Positions 17,907 to 26,812 of a stretch of DNA of 46,506 nucleotides are shown here, one piece after another (the stretch's first letter is position 1; the number at the start of each line of letters is the position of its first letter). The stretch is from positions 790,024 through 836,529 of the forward strand of contig NZ_KB900609.1 in NCBI RefSeq assembly GCF_000379105.1, in the 5' to 3' direction. The notes beneath the pieces were generated by a model. It saw nothing but the letters and a program-made list of their open reading frames with translations. It was not told the origin of the DNA and searched no databases. The position numbers and the translations under genes were made by a program. Source of the DNA: Methylobacterium sp. WSM2598 (GTDB lineage Bacteria; Pseudomonadota; Alphaproteobacteria; Rhizobiales; Beijerinckiaceae).

Positions 17907-19100
17907 TTACTCGGAGCGCGCGACGGAGCCGCGCTGAGCGGGAGACGTCGGATCGACGGGAGGGCTCGGTAAGGGCGGCCAACCGATGGCCTCGGAACTC
18001 GCGCGGAAGTTCCGCAGCCACCACGCCCAATCCTCCGGCACGAGCGAGAACGGATCGGGGTGTCCCAGTTCGCGCGCGGCCCAGACCGGCCAGTGGGGGT
18101 TGGCGAGTGCCGGGCGCCCGATGAACACGAGGTCGATCAGGTCGTCGCGGATCACGCGGTCGGCCTCCGCGGGAACGCCGAGGTTCCAGCTCACGCCCAC
18201 GGGGATGCCGCACTCGCGTCGAACGCGCGCGCCACGCTCCACCATGAAAGCGAGTTGCTTGAACGGCGGCGCCCTCATGTCATCCGTGTTGAGACCGATG
18301 GACAGGTCCGCGAAGTCGAGCCCGCGCTCCTTCATCCAGCCCACCGCGACGACGGACTCGTCGAACTGAACGCCCTCTTCGTTCAGGTCGTCGGAGCCGA
18401 GGCGCATCGTCAAGGGCAAGCGCTCCGGCCAGACCGCCTTGACCGCGTCGATCGCTTCGAGGTGGAAGCGGACGCGGTTCTCGAGCGATCCGCCATAGGC
18501 GTCGGTCCGCTTGTTCGCGATGGGCGAGAAGAAGCTCGCGCCGAGATAGCCGTGCGCGAAGTGCAGCTCGAGCCACTCGAATCCCGCCTCGGCGGCGCGG
18601 CGCGCGGCGGACGCGTAGCTCGCATGGACTTCGTGGATCTCGGCCACGGACATTTCCTGCACGGGGTGGTGGAAGCGGCCGCCGTAGGGCACGGCGGAGG
18701 GGCCGCGCACCTGCCACCCCTCGGGATGATCGGGGGCGTATTGCTGGCGGGGTTTGTCCCAGGGCCGGTTCTCGCTGCCCTTGCGGCCGGTATGCCCGAG
18801 CTGGATCGCAGGCACCGCGCCCATGTCCTTGACGAGACGGTTGATGCGCCGCAGGCCGTCGATCTGTGCATCGTCCCACAGGCCGGCGCAGTGCGTCGAC
18901 GTGCGGCCGTCGGGCTGAATGGCGATCTGTTCCGGAAACACCAACCCGAAGCCGCCCGCGGCCCGCGAGCCGATCAGCATGAGGTGGAAGTCCGTCACCG
19001 TGCCGTCAGGCGGCGAGCGGTACATCGTCATGGGAGACATGACGATGCGGTTGCGCAGCGTGACATCCTTGAGCATGAACGGCGAAAAGAGGTCAGGCAT
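17907..19100 (-). CDS. NADH:flavin oxidoreductase, Old Yellow Enzyme family
   Basis: A 397-residue FMN-dependent enzyme of the OYE family. The barrel starts LFSPFMLKDVTLRNRIVMSP and the active-site segment IQLGHTGRKGS is followed by WLELHFAHGYL, SFFSPIANKRTDAYGGSLEN and the phosphate-binding end DLIDLVFIGRPALANP. The YqjM-like subclass (HxGRK) is suggested; substrates are typically activated enones or N-methyl compounds. GGAG lies 5 nt ahead of the start at 19100; the upstream extension has no domain. The last 25 residues are proline- and serine-rich. Confidence 0.93.
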   Translation of the reverse strand: MPDLFSPFMLKDVTLRNRIVMSPMTMYRSPPDGTVTDFHLMLIGSRAAGGFGLVFPEQIAIQPDGRTSTHCAGLWDDAQIDGLRRINRLVKDMGAVPAIQLGHTGRKGSENRPWDKPRQQYAPDHPEGWQVRGPSAVPYGGRFHHPVQEMSVAEIHEVHASYASAARRAAEAGFEWLELHFAHGYLGASFFSPIANKRTDAYGGSLENRVRFHLEAIDAVKAVWPERLPLTMRLGSDDLNEEGVQFDESVVAVGWMKERGLDFADLSIGLNTDDMRAPPFKQLAFMVERGARVRRECGIPVGVSWNLGVPAEADRVIRDDLIDLVFIGRPALANPHWPVWAARELGHPDPFSLVPEDWAWWLRNFRASSEAIGWPPLPSPPVDPTSPAQRGSVARSE

Positions 19101-20104
19101 GAGAACTCCGTCCGACGGATCAGCGCCCGAGTTATACCCGAGCAGGCACGGAGTGATAGCGAAACTCGTCCCTCGTCGTGTCCTGCCTGTATCGCTTCCA
19201 TCACATGAACTGTCGAGACGAAACACAATGCAGGATTAGCACTGCTGCCATTTCTGCAGGTATACAGTGGCGTGCTGGTGAGGTCTGGAGGGCGCTGGCG
19301 ATGAGGGTTACGCGCCGGCCTGAGTCCATGTGCAGATCGGCACGTATGGCGGCGACAGCCGGCCGCTGGTGGAGATCAGCAGTCCTTCAACTGAGCATTT
19401 TGAGCGTTTCGGAGAAGCCAACGTCCATGCCGGCACCGCACATACGTTCGATGATCTGCTCCGGTCTCTGGGCAGATAAAATCACTTGGAGAGCGGCGGA
19501 CGCTTCGACAATTCAGCCGCAATACCCCTTTCTGTGAGCCAGCCGACCTGGGAGCTGGTTTCATAACCCCCGCCTTCGCGGATCGGCGGGAGCGCCAGCG
19601 GGGCGATCACCACGAAGGCACCACGAAGGTCCGTTGTCAGCTGTCGAGCGGCCATTCCGGCGGCATGGGTCGAAGGTCCGGGAAGGCGCGTTGCCGAACC
19701 GGCGAGTGCTGGGCGCAGCTCTCATTCTCGGCTGCACCCGGTCGACCCGAGGACCTCCCCTCCCCTTCCAAAGCTCAGGCCCGCCGGAAGCACGGCTCTC
19801 CGACATCATCGCGGCTTACGGGAGCACGTGACGCTTGCCGGCATTCCGCAGGCCCGCCTCGTGGGTCCGCTTCGAGGCGAACAGCGGACTAGAGCATTTT
19901 CCGACGAAGTGGATGCCGGTTCGTCGCAGAAAATGCGGCAAGATCAAAGACCGAGAGCAGTCCCCGATTGCAACGTGATCGGGTGCTGCTCTAGACCACG
20001 GCCTTGTTCTGGAACGCCACCCCGGCGACCGGCGCCGGCAGGGGCGGGCGGCCGCACGACCGTGGCGCGCTGACGGCGCGCCGCGTCCCCGGCGGCGGCC
20101 CGCG
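19101..20104. other. Gene-poor interval with a structured repeat
   Basis: A kilobase without a recognisable intact gene. Around 19330-19480 a frame of about 50 codons (on plus, GTG at 19329, containing VQIGTYGGDSRPLVEISS) looks coding-like but matches nothing I know, and may be a remnant. The only clear feature is the two-hairpin repeat at 19889-19996. The right-hand 100 nt are the downstream region of the alcohol dehydrogenase gene. Confidence 0.4.
19889..19996 (+). repeat. Two-hairpin dispersed repeat (family B), copy 1
   Basis: The element starts CTAGAGCATTTTCCGACGAA, pairs GCATTTT with AAAATGC and CGACGAA with TTCGTCG around a GTGGATGCCGG centre, and continues into a second hairpin (AGAGCAG...CCCGAT / ATCGGG...CTGCTCT) ending CTCTAGA. 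A second copy in reverse orientation lies at 30737-30841. Both copies begin and end with CTAGA. Confidence 0.8.
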
Positions 20105-21307
20105 CTACAGGCAGCGCTCCAGGATCTCCTCGGCTTGGCGGACCGTCATCCGCCGGGCCGCCGGGCTCGCGATGAGTGTGCGGTCGCTCGCGCTCGCCGG
20201 GTCGAAGTCCTTGGCGGCGATGCCGGCATAGAGGCCCGGCACGGCGCGGAGCGCCATCTCGCGCACCCGCTCCCGCGGCAGCTGCGCGGGCGTGAAGCGC
20301 TCCGGGAAGCCGATATCGGCGTAGAGCGCGCGGACCGCGTCGGCACAGGCCGCGATCGTCTCTTGGCGGGAGAGCCCCGCGGTCTCGACCTCCAGTGCCT
20401 CGGCGAGCGGCTTCACCTTGGCGGGCAGCACCGCGAGGTTGAAGGTGATCACGTGCGGCAGCAACACGCCCACGCCGTAGGGGTGGGGCAGGTCGAGATG
20501 GCCTTCGAGCGGCAGCGACAGCGCGTGGCCGTGGCCGAGCCGGGCATTGCCGCAGGCGATGTTGGCCATGCAGGAGGACACGAGGTTGTCCTCGCGGGCG
20601 CGGTCGTCGTCGGCGTTGATCGAGGCGCGCAGGGAGCCGTGCTGCAGCCGCACGGCGGCGAGCGCCACCGCGTCGGTGAGCGGCGAAGCGATGCCGCTGA
20701 GGTACGCCTCGACCCCGTGGGTGAGCGCGTCGACCGCGGGCAGCGCCGCCACGTGCATCGGCAGCGAGCGTAAGGTCACGGGATCGAGGATCGCCGCGTC
20801 CGGGAAGCTCAGGGGGCCGCCGCCGAGGAGCTTGAGGTGGCGCTCTTCGTCCTTGACGATGGTCCATTGTGAGACCTCCGACCCCGAGCCCGCCGTGGTC
20901 GGCACCATGATCATCGGGAGCGCCTTGCGGTCGAAGCGGCCGATGCCGGTGCATTCCGCCATCGGCTTGCGGTTCGTCGCCACGATGGCGATGCCCTTGC
21001 CGGTGCACATCACCGAGCCGCCGCCGATGCACACGACCCCGTCGATGCCGGCGCGGCGCACCCGCTCGCCCTGCTGGTCGATGTGCGAGCAGCGCGCGTC
21101 GATGCCGCATTCGTCGAAGCGCTCGATCGCGATTCCCGCCTGCGCCAGGGCCGCGAGGGCGTCGGCGTGGAAGCCCTGCGCCGAGATGACGGGATCGGAC
21201 ACCACGAGCACCCGCGTCATCTCGAGGTCGCGGGCGAGACTGCCGACGGTCGCGAGCGCGCCTTGGCCGGCCACGATCCGGGTCGGCATGTAGAAGCTGG
21301 TGATCAT
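20105..21307 (-). CDS. Iron-containing alcohol dehydrogenase
   Basis: A 400-residue group III (Fe-ADH) dehydrogenase. The N-terminal nucleotide-binding half holds GIDGVVCIGGGSVMCTGKGI; the all-helical half holds metal ligands in DALTHGVEAYLSG and ARLGHGHALSLPLEGHLDLP with HPYGVGVLLPHV. Members oxidise alcohols or reduce aldehydes and maleylacetate; the subclass cannot be fixed here. The start at 21307 fits family length. It is transcribed away from the disrupted binding-protein gene, sharing a 407-nt intergenic region that includes a direct repeat GGCGTCTCCTCGGG (x2, near 21313-21340). Confidence 0.92.
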   Translation of the reverse strand: MITSFYMPTRIVAGQGALATVGSLARDLEMTRVLVVSDPVISAQGFHADALAALAQAGIAIERFDECGIDARCSHIDQQGERVRRAGIDGVVCIGGGSVMCTGKGIAIVATNRKPMAECTGIGRFDRKALPMIMVPTTAGSGSEVSQWTIVKDEERHLKLLGGGPLSFPDAAILDPVTLRSLPMHVAALPAVDALTHGVEAYLSGIASPLTDAVALAAVRLQHGSLRASINADDDRAREDNLVSSCMANIACGNARLGHGHALSLPLEGHLDLPHPYGVGVLLPHVITFNLAVLPAKVKPLAEALEVETAGLSRQETIAACADAVRALYADIGFPERFTPAQLPRERVREMALRAVPGLYAGIAAKDFDPASASDRTLIASPAARRMTVRQAEEILERCL

Positions 21308-21514
21308 GCGGGCGTCTCCTCGGGGGCGTCTCCTCGGGGGCGGGGCGCTTCGCACCCTCGCGGCGCGGTCCGGACCGGCCGGCGCCCCTCCGGTGGTGAC
21401 GGCCCGCGGGCGCCGCGTCCAATAGTAACCGCAGGATAAATCCATAATCGGGGCCTATGGGGCGCCGGTGCCCGGATCTGAGCCGCGGTCGAGATCTCGG
21501 GCCGAGATCACAGG

Positions 21515-21566
21515 CCAAGATCACACGCCAAGATCACACGCCAAGATCACACGCCAAGATCACGCG
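21515..21566. repeat. Four tandem 13-bp repeats in a divergent promoter region
   Basis: CCAAGATCACACG occurs three times in perfect tandem (21515, 21528, 21541) and a fourth time as CCAAGATCACGCG (21554). A degenerate half unit (GCCGAGATCACAG) precedes them. They sit about 150 nt ahead of the binding-protein start and could be a regulator-binding array or a simple slippage repeat. Confidence 0.85.
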
Positions 21567-22332
21567 GCGCCATAAGCAGCAACGATGGAAGACCGGGGTG
21601 AGCGCTATTGGACGCGGATGGCGCCGCGCGGCGATCATCGCTGCGATCCACGAGCATCGCTCCGACGCCCGCACCGGGCTCGCAACGGCCGATGCCGACC
21701 CCGAGGAAACCCCGATGCCTTGCCCGCCCGTCACGCGACGCCTCGCCGTCGCCGGCCTGTTCGCCACGCTCCTCGCCGCACCGGCCGTCGCCGCCGAGAC
21801 GCCCCTGCGCATCGGCGTGATCGAGGACCTGTCGGGGATGTATTCCGGCAACGGCGGCCCGAACATGGTGCTGGCCGCCCAGATGGCGGCGGAGGATTTC
21901 GGCGGGAAGGTGCTCGGGCGGCCGATCGAGGTGATCGGCGTCGACCATCAGAACAAGCCCGACATCGGCTCCGGCCTCGCCCGGCAGCTCGTCGACCAGC
22001 GCGGCGTCACGGCCTTCGTGCTCGGGGGCGCGAGTTCGGTGGGCCTCGCCGTCCAGTCCTACGCCAAGGACCGCAGGATCACGACGCTCGTGACCGGCGG
22101 CTACGCCTCGCAATTCTCGGGCGCGGGCTGCTCGCCCTACGGCACGCAGTGGGTGCCCTCGACGGGCGAACTCGCCAAGGCGGTCGCGGGCGCCGTGGTG
22201 CAGGTCGGCGGCAAGAGCTGGTACTTCATCACCGCCGACTACGTGTTCGGCCAGGGTCTCGCGGCCGATGCGGGCAAGGCCGTGAAGGCCGCGGGCGGCA
22301 CCGTCGTCGGCGAGATCTGGACTTGCTTCGGT

Positions 22333-23210
22333 TTAGTAGAGAGCGGTTGAACAGGTGCCCCGCCTCTCGAACCGGACAGGGCTGACGAAGCCGAGCGCGG
22401 AATGGCGCCGGCAGGGATTGTAGAAGCCATCGATGTAGCGGGCCAGGGCTTCGGTCGCCTCGGCACGCGTGTAGAAGACGGTGCGCCAGACCATCTCGCT
22501 TTTCAGCGTCTTGAAGAACTTCTCGACCATCGCATTGTCATAACAGTTGCCCTTGCCAGACATCGAAATGGTGATCCCGCGGCTTCGTAGTTCAGCCTGG
22601 TACTCGTTCGAGCAATACTGACTACCTCGATCCGAATGATGCACCAGACCAGCTGCCGGCCGTCGCACAACCAAAGCGCGACGCAAGGCAGTCAGGGCCA
22701 ATTCCTTGTGCAGCCGGTCGCCAGCTGCCCAGCCGACGACCCGCCGGGCATAAAGATCGATCACCACCCGCCAGATAAAGCCAGCCCCTCCCGTGTCCAG
22801 ATGTAGGAGATGTCAGCCCCCCACTTCTCGTCGGGCTCTGCGGCGGTGAAATCCTGGTCGAGCCGGTTGGGCGCGACCGGGAAGGCATGCTGGCTGTCGG
22901 TGGTGCGCCGAAAGCGGCGCGGCTGGCGAGCCTTGAGCCCGCTCTCCCGCATCAGCCGCGCCGTGCGGCGCCGGCCCACGCCAAGCCCTTGCTCGCGCAG
23001 CTCGTGCGTCATGCGCGGGCTGCCATAGGTCTCGTGTGAGAGCGCGAAGGCCGAGCGGACGTGGGCGAGCAGCACGAGGTCCTCGCGCTGACGGCGCGAC
23101 GCGGGCCGGTTCTTCCAGGCGAAGTAGCCGCTCGGGCTGACATCCAGGAGCTTGCACAGACGCGCGACCGGGAAGTCCTTCTTCGCCGCATCGATGAGCT
23201 GGAACCTCAT
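22333..23210 (-). pseudogene. IS3 transposase OrfB, frameshifted
   Basis: Read in two pieces: 22761-23210 gives the HTH_21-like front (RFQLIDAAKKDFPVARLCKL, ETYGSPRMTHELREQGLGVG, EKWGADISYIWTREG), and 22333-22767 gives the rest of the DDE integrase core (VIDLYARRVVGW, HHSDRGSQYCSNEY, NCYDNAMVEKFFKTLKSE). Homologues read TREGWLYLAVVIDLYARR through the junction. Here there is one extra C within 22785-22788 and one within 22767-22769 on the plus strand; removing both restores the frame. All three catalytic acids are otherwise present. It could be a real inactivation or homopolymer sequencing error. The start ATG overlaps the orfA stop (ATGA). Confidence 0.85.
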
Positions 23211-23503
23211 CGACTTCCCTCCTTGGCGAAAAAAGCCGTGGCCCGCTTCAGGATCTCGCGTTCCTGGCGCAACACCTCGTTCTCCCGCCGCAGCCGCTTC
23301 AGCTCGGCGGCCATGTCCTCCTGGCGGTCGGAGGGCGGCGCCTCCATCTCGCGATCGCGCTGTCCGTCGATCCAGTGGCGCAACGTCGAGAGGCCGATGC
23401 CGAGATCCTCGGCGACCTCTCGGCGGCTGCGCCCGCTCGTGTGAGCAAGGCGCACGGCTTCGGCGCGAAACTCAGGGGTGAAGCGCTTCTTCGGTTCTCG
23501 CAT
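23207..23503 (-). CDS. IS3 transposase OrfA
   Basis: A 98-residue DNA-binding protein: HTH (KRFTPEFRAEAVRLAHTSGR, SRREVAEDLGIGLSTLRHWI), then a leucine-zipper-like helix (LKRLRRENEVLRQEREILKR). It normally binds the element ends and is joined to OrfB by -1 frameshifting. A run of six T on the coding strand near the 3' end (around 23229) is a candidate slip site. Confidence 0.92.
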   Translation of the reverse strand: MREPKKRFTPEFRAEAVRLAHTSGRSRREVAEDLGIGLSTLRHWIDGQRDREMEAPPSDRQEDMAAELKRLRRENEVLRQEREILKRATAFFAKEGSR

Positions 23504-24179
23504 CGGGAACCTCCTCCCTCACGGAAAGAGCTCTCCACTTTCCCGAAGCAAGTCCAATCCGCCACCCGCTCGGCGCCACCGACCTCTCCTCGCAGCTCAT
23601 CCAGGCGCAGGCCTCCGGCGCGGACGTGATCGGGCTCGCCAATGCGGGGCCGGACCTCGTCAACACGATCAAGCAGGCGCGGGAATTCGGCATCACCTCG
23701 AAGGTGGTGGCGATGCTGGTCTTCACCAACAACACGGTGGCGCTCGGCCTCGACGTGGCCCAGGGCATCCGCATGGCAGTGAACTTCTACTGGGACGCCA
23801 ACGAGGCGAGCCGCGCCTGGGCCAAGCGCCTGATGGCCCGCAACGGCGACGTGGTGCCGACCATGGGCCACGCCGCCGCCTACTCCTCGGTGCGCCACTA
23901 TCTCCGGGCGGTCGAGAAGGCCGGGACCGACGACGCCGCCGTCGTCAACAAGGTGATGAAGGAGCTTCCGATCGACGACGGCTTCTACGGCAACCCGCGC
24001 ATCCAGGCGAACGGCCGCGTGGTGATGGACATGCAGCTCGTCGAGGTGAAGAGCCCCAAGGAGTCGAAGGGGAAGGCCGACCTCTACCGGATCATCGAGT
24101 CCATTCCCGGCGAGACGCTGTTCACTCCCGCCGAGAAGAGCGGCTGCCCCCTGACCACCGGCTGACCGGGAGAGACGTC

Positions 24180-24767
24180 ATGAAGCTCTACGCCAACCCG
24201 ACCTCGCCCTTCGTGCGCATCGTGCGCATGGCCCTGATCGAGAAGGGCCTCGCGGAGACGGTCGAGACCGTCTTCGTGGACGCCTGGGCGGACGATCCCG
24301 CCCACCTCGACGCCAACCCGGCCGGCCGCGTGCCGGCCCTCGTCACCCGCGAGGGCGTGCGGCTCACCGAGGCGCTCCTGATCCTGCGCCACCTCGACGC
24401 GATCCGCCCCGAGCCGGCCGTGTTCACGGTCGAGGCGGAGATCCTGTCCTGCGCCGGGCTCGCGGTGGGCGTGTTCGACGCCGCCGTGGCGGTGATCATC
24501 GGCCGCAAGTCCGCGCCGGACTTCGATACCGGGATGGTCGGGATCAAGCGCTACCGCACCATGCGCGAGGGGCTGAAGCGGCTCGACGCGGCGCTGCCCG
24601 CCTCGGGCCCGTTCGACCTCTCCGCCATCGCGGCGGTGACGGCCCTCGACTACCTCATGTTCCGCTTCCCCAACGAGGAGTGGCGCGCCCTCGCCCCGCG
24701 GCTCGCGGCGTTGCGCGACGCGAATGCCGACCGCCCCTCGGTCCGGGAGACGGCGCCCCGCGCTTGA
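24180..24767 (+). CDS. Glutathione S-transferase family protein
   Basis: A 195-residue protein with an N-terminal thioredoxin-like domain (KLYANPTSPFVRIVRMALIE; the Ser after Thr is the probable catalytic residue), the cis-proline region RVPALVTREG and the glutathione-binding acidic-Ser turn replaced by LTEALLILRHLD. A helical C-terminal half follows. It is 14 nt downstream of the interrupted binding-protein gene and was probably co-transcribed with it. Its physiological substrate is unknown. Confidence 0.88.
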   Translation: MKLYANPTSPFVRIVRMALIEKGLAETVETVFVDAWADDPAHLDANPAGRVPALVTREGVRLTEALLILRHLDAIRPEPAVFTVEAEILSCAGLAVGVFDAAVAVIIGRKSAPDFDTGMVGIKRYRTMREGLKRLDAALPASGPFDLSAIAAVTALDYLMFRFPNEEWRALAPRLAALRDANADRPSVRETAPRA

Positions 24768-24793
24768 GCCGAACCTCCTGACGGTCACAAGCA

Positions 24794-24834
24794 GAAGCCC
24801 GGCAGATCGGCTTCGCGCCGATCTGCCGGGCTTC
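24794..24834. terminator. Bidirectional terminator between convergent genes
   Basis: A perfect 18-bp stem (24794-24811 with 24817-24834) with the loop TTCGC lies between the GST stop (24767) and the fumarase stop (24969). It has no long U-tract, but the stem strength and position suit termination from both sides. Confidence 0.8.
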
Positions 24835-24968
24835 CGCATTGACGAGACGTTTTCGCCGACCCGGCGATTGACGAGCACCAGGGTCGCGGGCGCTTCCCGT
24901 TCGGTCCAGCCGATGAGCCCGCCCCCACAGAGGGCGGGATTTGAAACACCTGTCGCGCAAGCCGTCCG

Positions 24969-26480
24969 TCACGCCGCGCCGATCGCCCGGATCGGCGGGC
25001 GTCGCCACGCCTGCGGACCGGAGGCGTGGACGCTGTCGCCGTCCGCGGTCACCGCTACGGTCACCGGCATGTCCTTGACCTCGAATTCGTAGATTGCCTC
25101 CATGCCGAGATCCTCGAAGGCCAGCACCCGGCTCGAACGGATCGCCCGCGAGACGAGGTAGGCAGCCCCTCCGACCGCGCTCAGGTAGGCGCGCCGGTGC
25201 GCCTTGATCGCCGCGATCGCGGTCGGCCCGCGCTCGGCCTTGCCGATCATGGCCAGCAGCCCGAGGCCGAGCATCGTGTCGGTGAACTTGTCCATGCGGG
25301 TCGCGGTTGTCGGACCGGACGGACCCACTGCCTCGTCGCCCACCGGGTCGACCGGCCCGACGTAGTAGATCACGCGGTTCTCGAAGGAGACCGGCAGCGG
25401 CTCGCCGCGGTTGAGCATGTCCTGGATGCGCTTGTGCGCCGCGTCCCGGCCCGTGAGCATGCGCCCGGACAGGAGCAGCCGATCGCCCGCCTTCCAGGTC
25501 GCGACCTCGGCGGGGTCGAGGGCGTCGAGGTCGACGCGCCGCGCGTTGGCGTCGGGCGCCCACTCGACGTCGGGCCACGCGGCGAGGTCGGGCGCCGGCA
25601 GGAAGGACGGCCCGGAGCCGTCGAGGACGACATGCGCGTGGCGCGTCGCCGCGCAGTTCGGGATCATCGCCACGGGCTTCGAGGCCGCGTGGGTCGGCCA
25701 GTCGAGGATCTTGATGTCGAGCACGGTGGTGAGGCCGCCGAGCCCTTGCGCGCCGATGCCGAGCGCGTTGACCTTGTCGTGCAGTTCGATGCGCAGGGCC
25801 TCGATGTCGTTTTCGGGACCGCGCGCCTTGAGCTGCGCCATGTCGATCGGCGCCATCAGCGATTCCTTGGCCATCACCATGGCCTTCTCGGCCGTGCCGC
25901 CGATCCCGATCCCCAGCATCCCCGGCGGGCACCAGCCGGCGCCCATGGTCGGCACGGTCTCCAGCACCCACTCGACCAGCGAGTCGGACGGGTTGAGCAT
26001 CTTGAACTTGGCCTTGTTCTCCGAGCCGCCGCCCTTGGCCGCGACCGTCACCTCGACGTGATCGCCCGGGACCATCTCGACGTGGAGCACGCTCGGGGTG
26101 TTGTCGCGGGTGTTCTTCCGCCCGAAGGCCGGGTCGGAGACGATGGAGGCGCGCAACGGATTCGCCGGGTCGAGGTAGGCGCGGCGCACGCCCTCGTCGA
26201 TCACCGCCTGAAGGCTCTCGCCGCCGGCGAGCGTGCAGCCCTGGCCCCACTTCACGAACACCGTGACGATGCCGGTGTCCTGGCAGACCGGTCGGTGGCC
26301 TTGCGCCGACATCCGGCTGTTCGTCAGGATCTGCGCGATCGCGTCCCGGGCGGCGGGCGATTCCTCGCGCCCGTAGGCCTCGGCGAGCGCCTGGATGTAG
26401 TCGAGGGGGTGGTAATAGCTGATGTATTGCAGCGCATCGGCCACGCTCTCGGTGAGATCGGCCGCCTGGATCACGGGCAT
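24969..26480 (-). CDS. Class I fumarate hydratase (4Fe-4S)
   Basis: A 503-residue iron-sulfur hydro-lyase converting fumarate and malate (homologues also act on mesaconate or tartrate). The single chain carries both halves of the family. Cluster cysteines are visible in GHRPVCQDTGIVTVFVKWG, MGAGWCPPGMLGIGIGGTAE and AMIPNCAATRHAHVVLDG, and the C-terminal swivel domain contains GPTTATRMDKFTD and GKAERG. The start at 26480 is the only one that gives the complete domain. It lies downstream of the SDR gene on the same strand but across a 330-nt gap with repeats, so it may have its own promoter. Confidence 0.94.
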   Translation of the reverse strand: MPVIQAADLTESVADALQYISYYHPLDYIQALAEAYGREESPAARDAIAQILTNSRMSAQGHRPVCQDTGIVTVFVKWGQGCTLAGGESLQAVIDEGVRRAYLDPANPLRASIVSDPAFGRKNTRDNTPSVLHVEMVPGDHVEVTVAAKGGGSENKAKFKMLNPSDSLVEWVLETVPTMGAGWCPPGMLGIGIGGTAEKAMVMAKESLMAPIDMAQLKARGPENDIEALRIELHDKVNALGIGAQGLGGLTTVLDIKILDWPTHAASKPVAMIPNCAATRHAHVVLDGSGPSFLPAPDLAAWPDVEWAPDANARRVDLDALDPAEVATWKAGDRLLLSGRMLTGRDAAHKRIQDMLNRGEPLPVSFENRVIYYVGPVDPVGDEAVGPSGPTTATRMDKFTDTMLGLGLLAMIGKAERGPTAIAAIKAHRRAYLSAVGGAAYLVSRAIRSSRVLAFEDLGMEAIYEFEVKDMPVTVAVTADGDSVHASGPQAWRRPPIRAIGAA

Positions 26481-26514
26481 GGGTGGTGCTCTCCTGTCTT
26501 CGGGACCCGCGCCT

Positions 26515-26792
26515 GACCCTCCCCACCGAGGGGGGGAGGGTGCCCCGCGGAGGCGGGGCGGGAGAGGAGAACCACGTTTCCGGACAGGACGCGCCGATGA
26601 TGGGCGCTGGGTTCTGAGGCGTCGCGCCGCCCCTCTCCCGGCTTATCCGACATCCGGTTGATGGCTTCGCCATCTCCCCTTTCGGCAAGGCGGATGTCGG
26701 CTTCGCTCAGGCGCCGCGCGGGCTCGCGATCCGGGACCCGCTTCGTTCAAGCGGATCCCGGATCACGCACGTTTGCCACCCTCCCCGCCGAG
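26515..26792 (-). repeat. Repeat-filled intergenic region with a family A copy
   Basis: Two copies of a short GC hairpin, CCCTCCCC-(A/G)CCGAGGGGG(GG)AGGGT, lie at about 26517-26540 and 26778-26801. Between them, on the minus strand, is a family A repeat: palindromic head at 26728-26764 (16-bp stem, one mismatch), body CGGCGCCTGAGCGAAGCCGA (reverse, near 26692-26716) and tail GATGGCGAAGCCATCAAC (reverse, near 26656-26673). No gene is supported. Confidence 0.8.
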
Positions 26793-26812
26793 GGGGAGGG
26801 TTGGCGCGCGCC

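Larger units (their letters stand above)
22318..23556 (-). mobile_element. Complete 1239-bp IS3-family insertion
   Basis: Both ends carry TGGACTTGCTTCGG as imperfect terminal inverted repeats (left from 22318, right ending 23556), with further similarity inside (TAGAGAG / GGAGAG). The flanks show a 3-bp duplication, ATC (22315-22317 and 23557-23559). It contains orfA and orfB on the minus strand. The orfB frame is broken, so this copy may no longer transpose unaided. Confidence 0.92.
21715..24165 (+). pseudogene. ABC transporter binding protein split by an IS3 element
   Basis: The first part (21715-22317) encodes a signal peptide (ALFATLLAAPAVAA-like) and the first lobe of a Liv-type binding protein (RIGVIEDLSGMYSGNGGPNM, VLGRPIEV, DHQNKPDIGSGLARQLVD). 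It runs to GTVVGEI. The IS3 element follows, and the gene resumes at 23557 with RHPLGATDLSSQLIQAQ. It ends at the TGA at 24163-24165. Joining the two sides at the duplicated ATC restores a full-length frame with no other defect, so the insertion looks recent. The product resembles the intact paralogue at 16625-17845 throughout. The GST gene follows the stop by 14 nt. Confidence 0.93.

Noticed and set aside
19329..19480. Short frame with VQIGTYGGDSRPLVEISS
   Set aside because: Coding-like but not recognisable and without ribosome site; kept only as a note in the interval entry.
21515..21566. Possible CRISPR array
   Set aside because: Units are 13 bp, directly abutting, without spacers, and no cas gene is near. 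No CRISPR was found elsewhere in the window.
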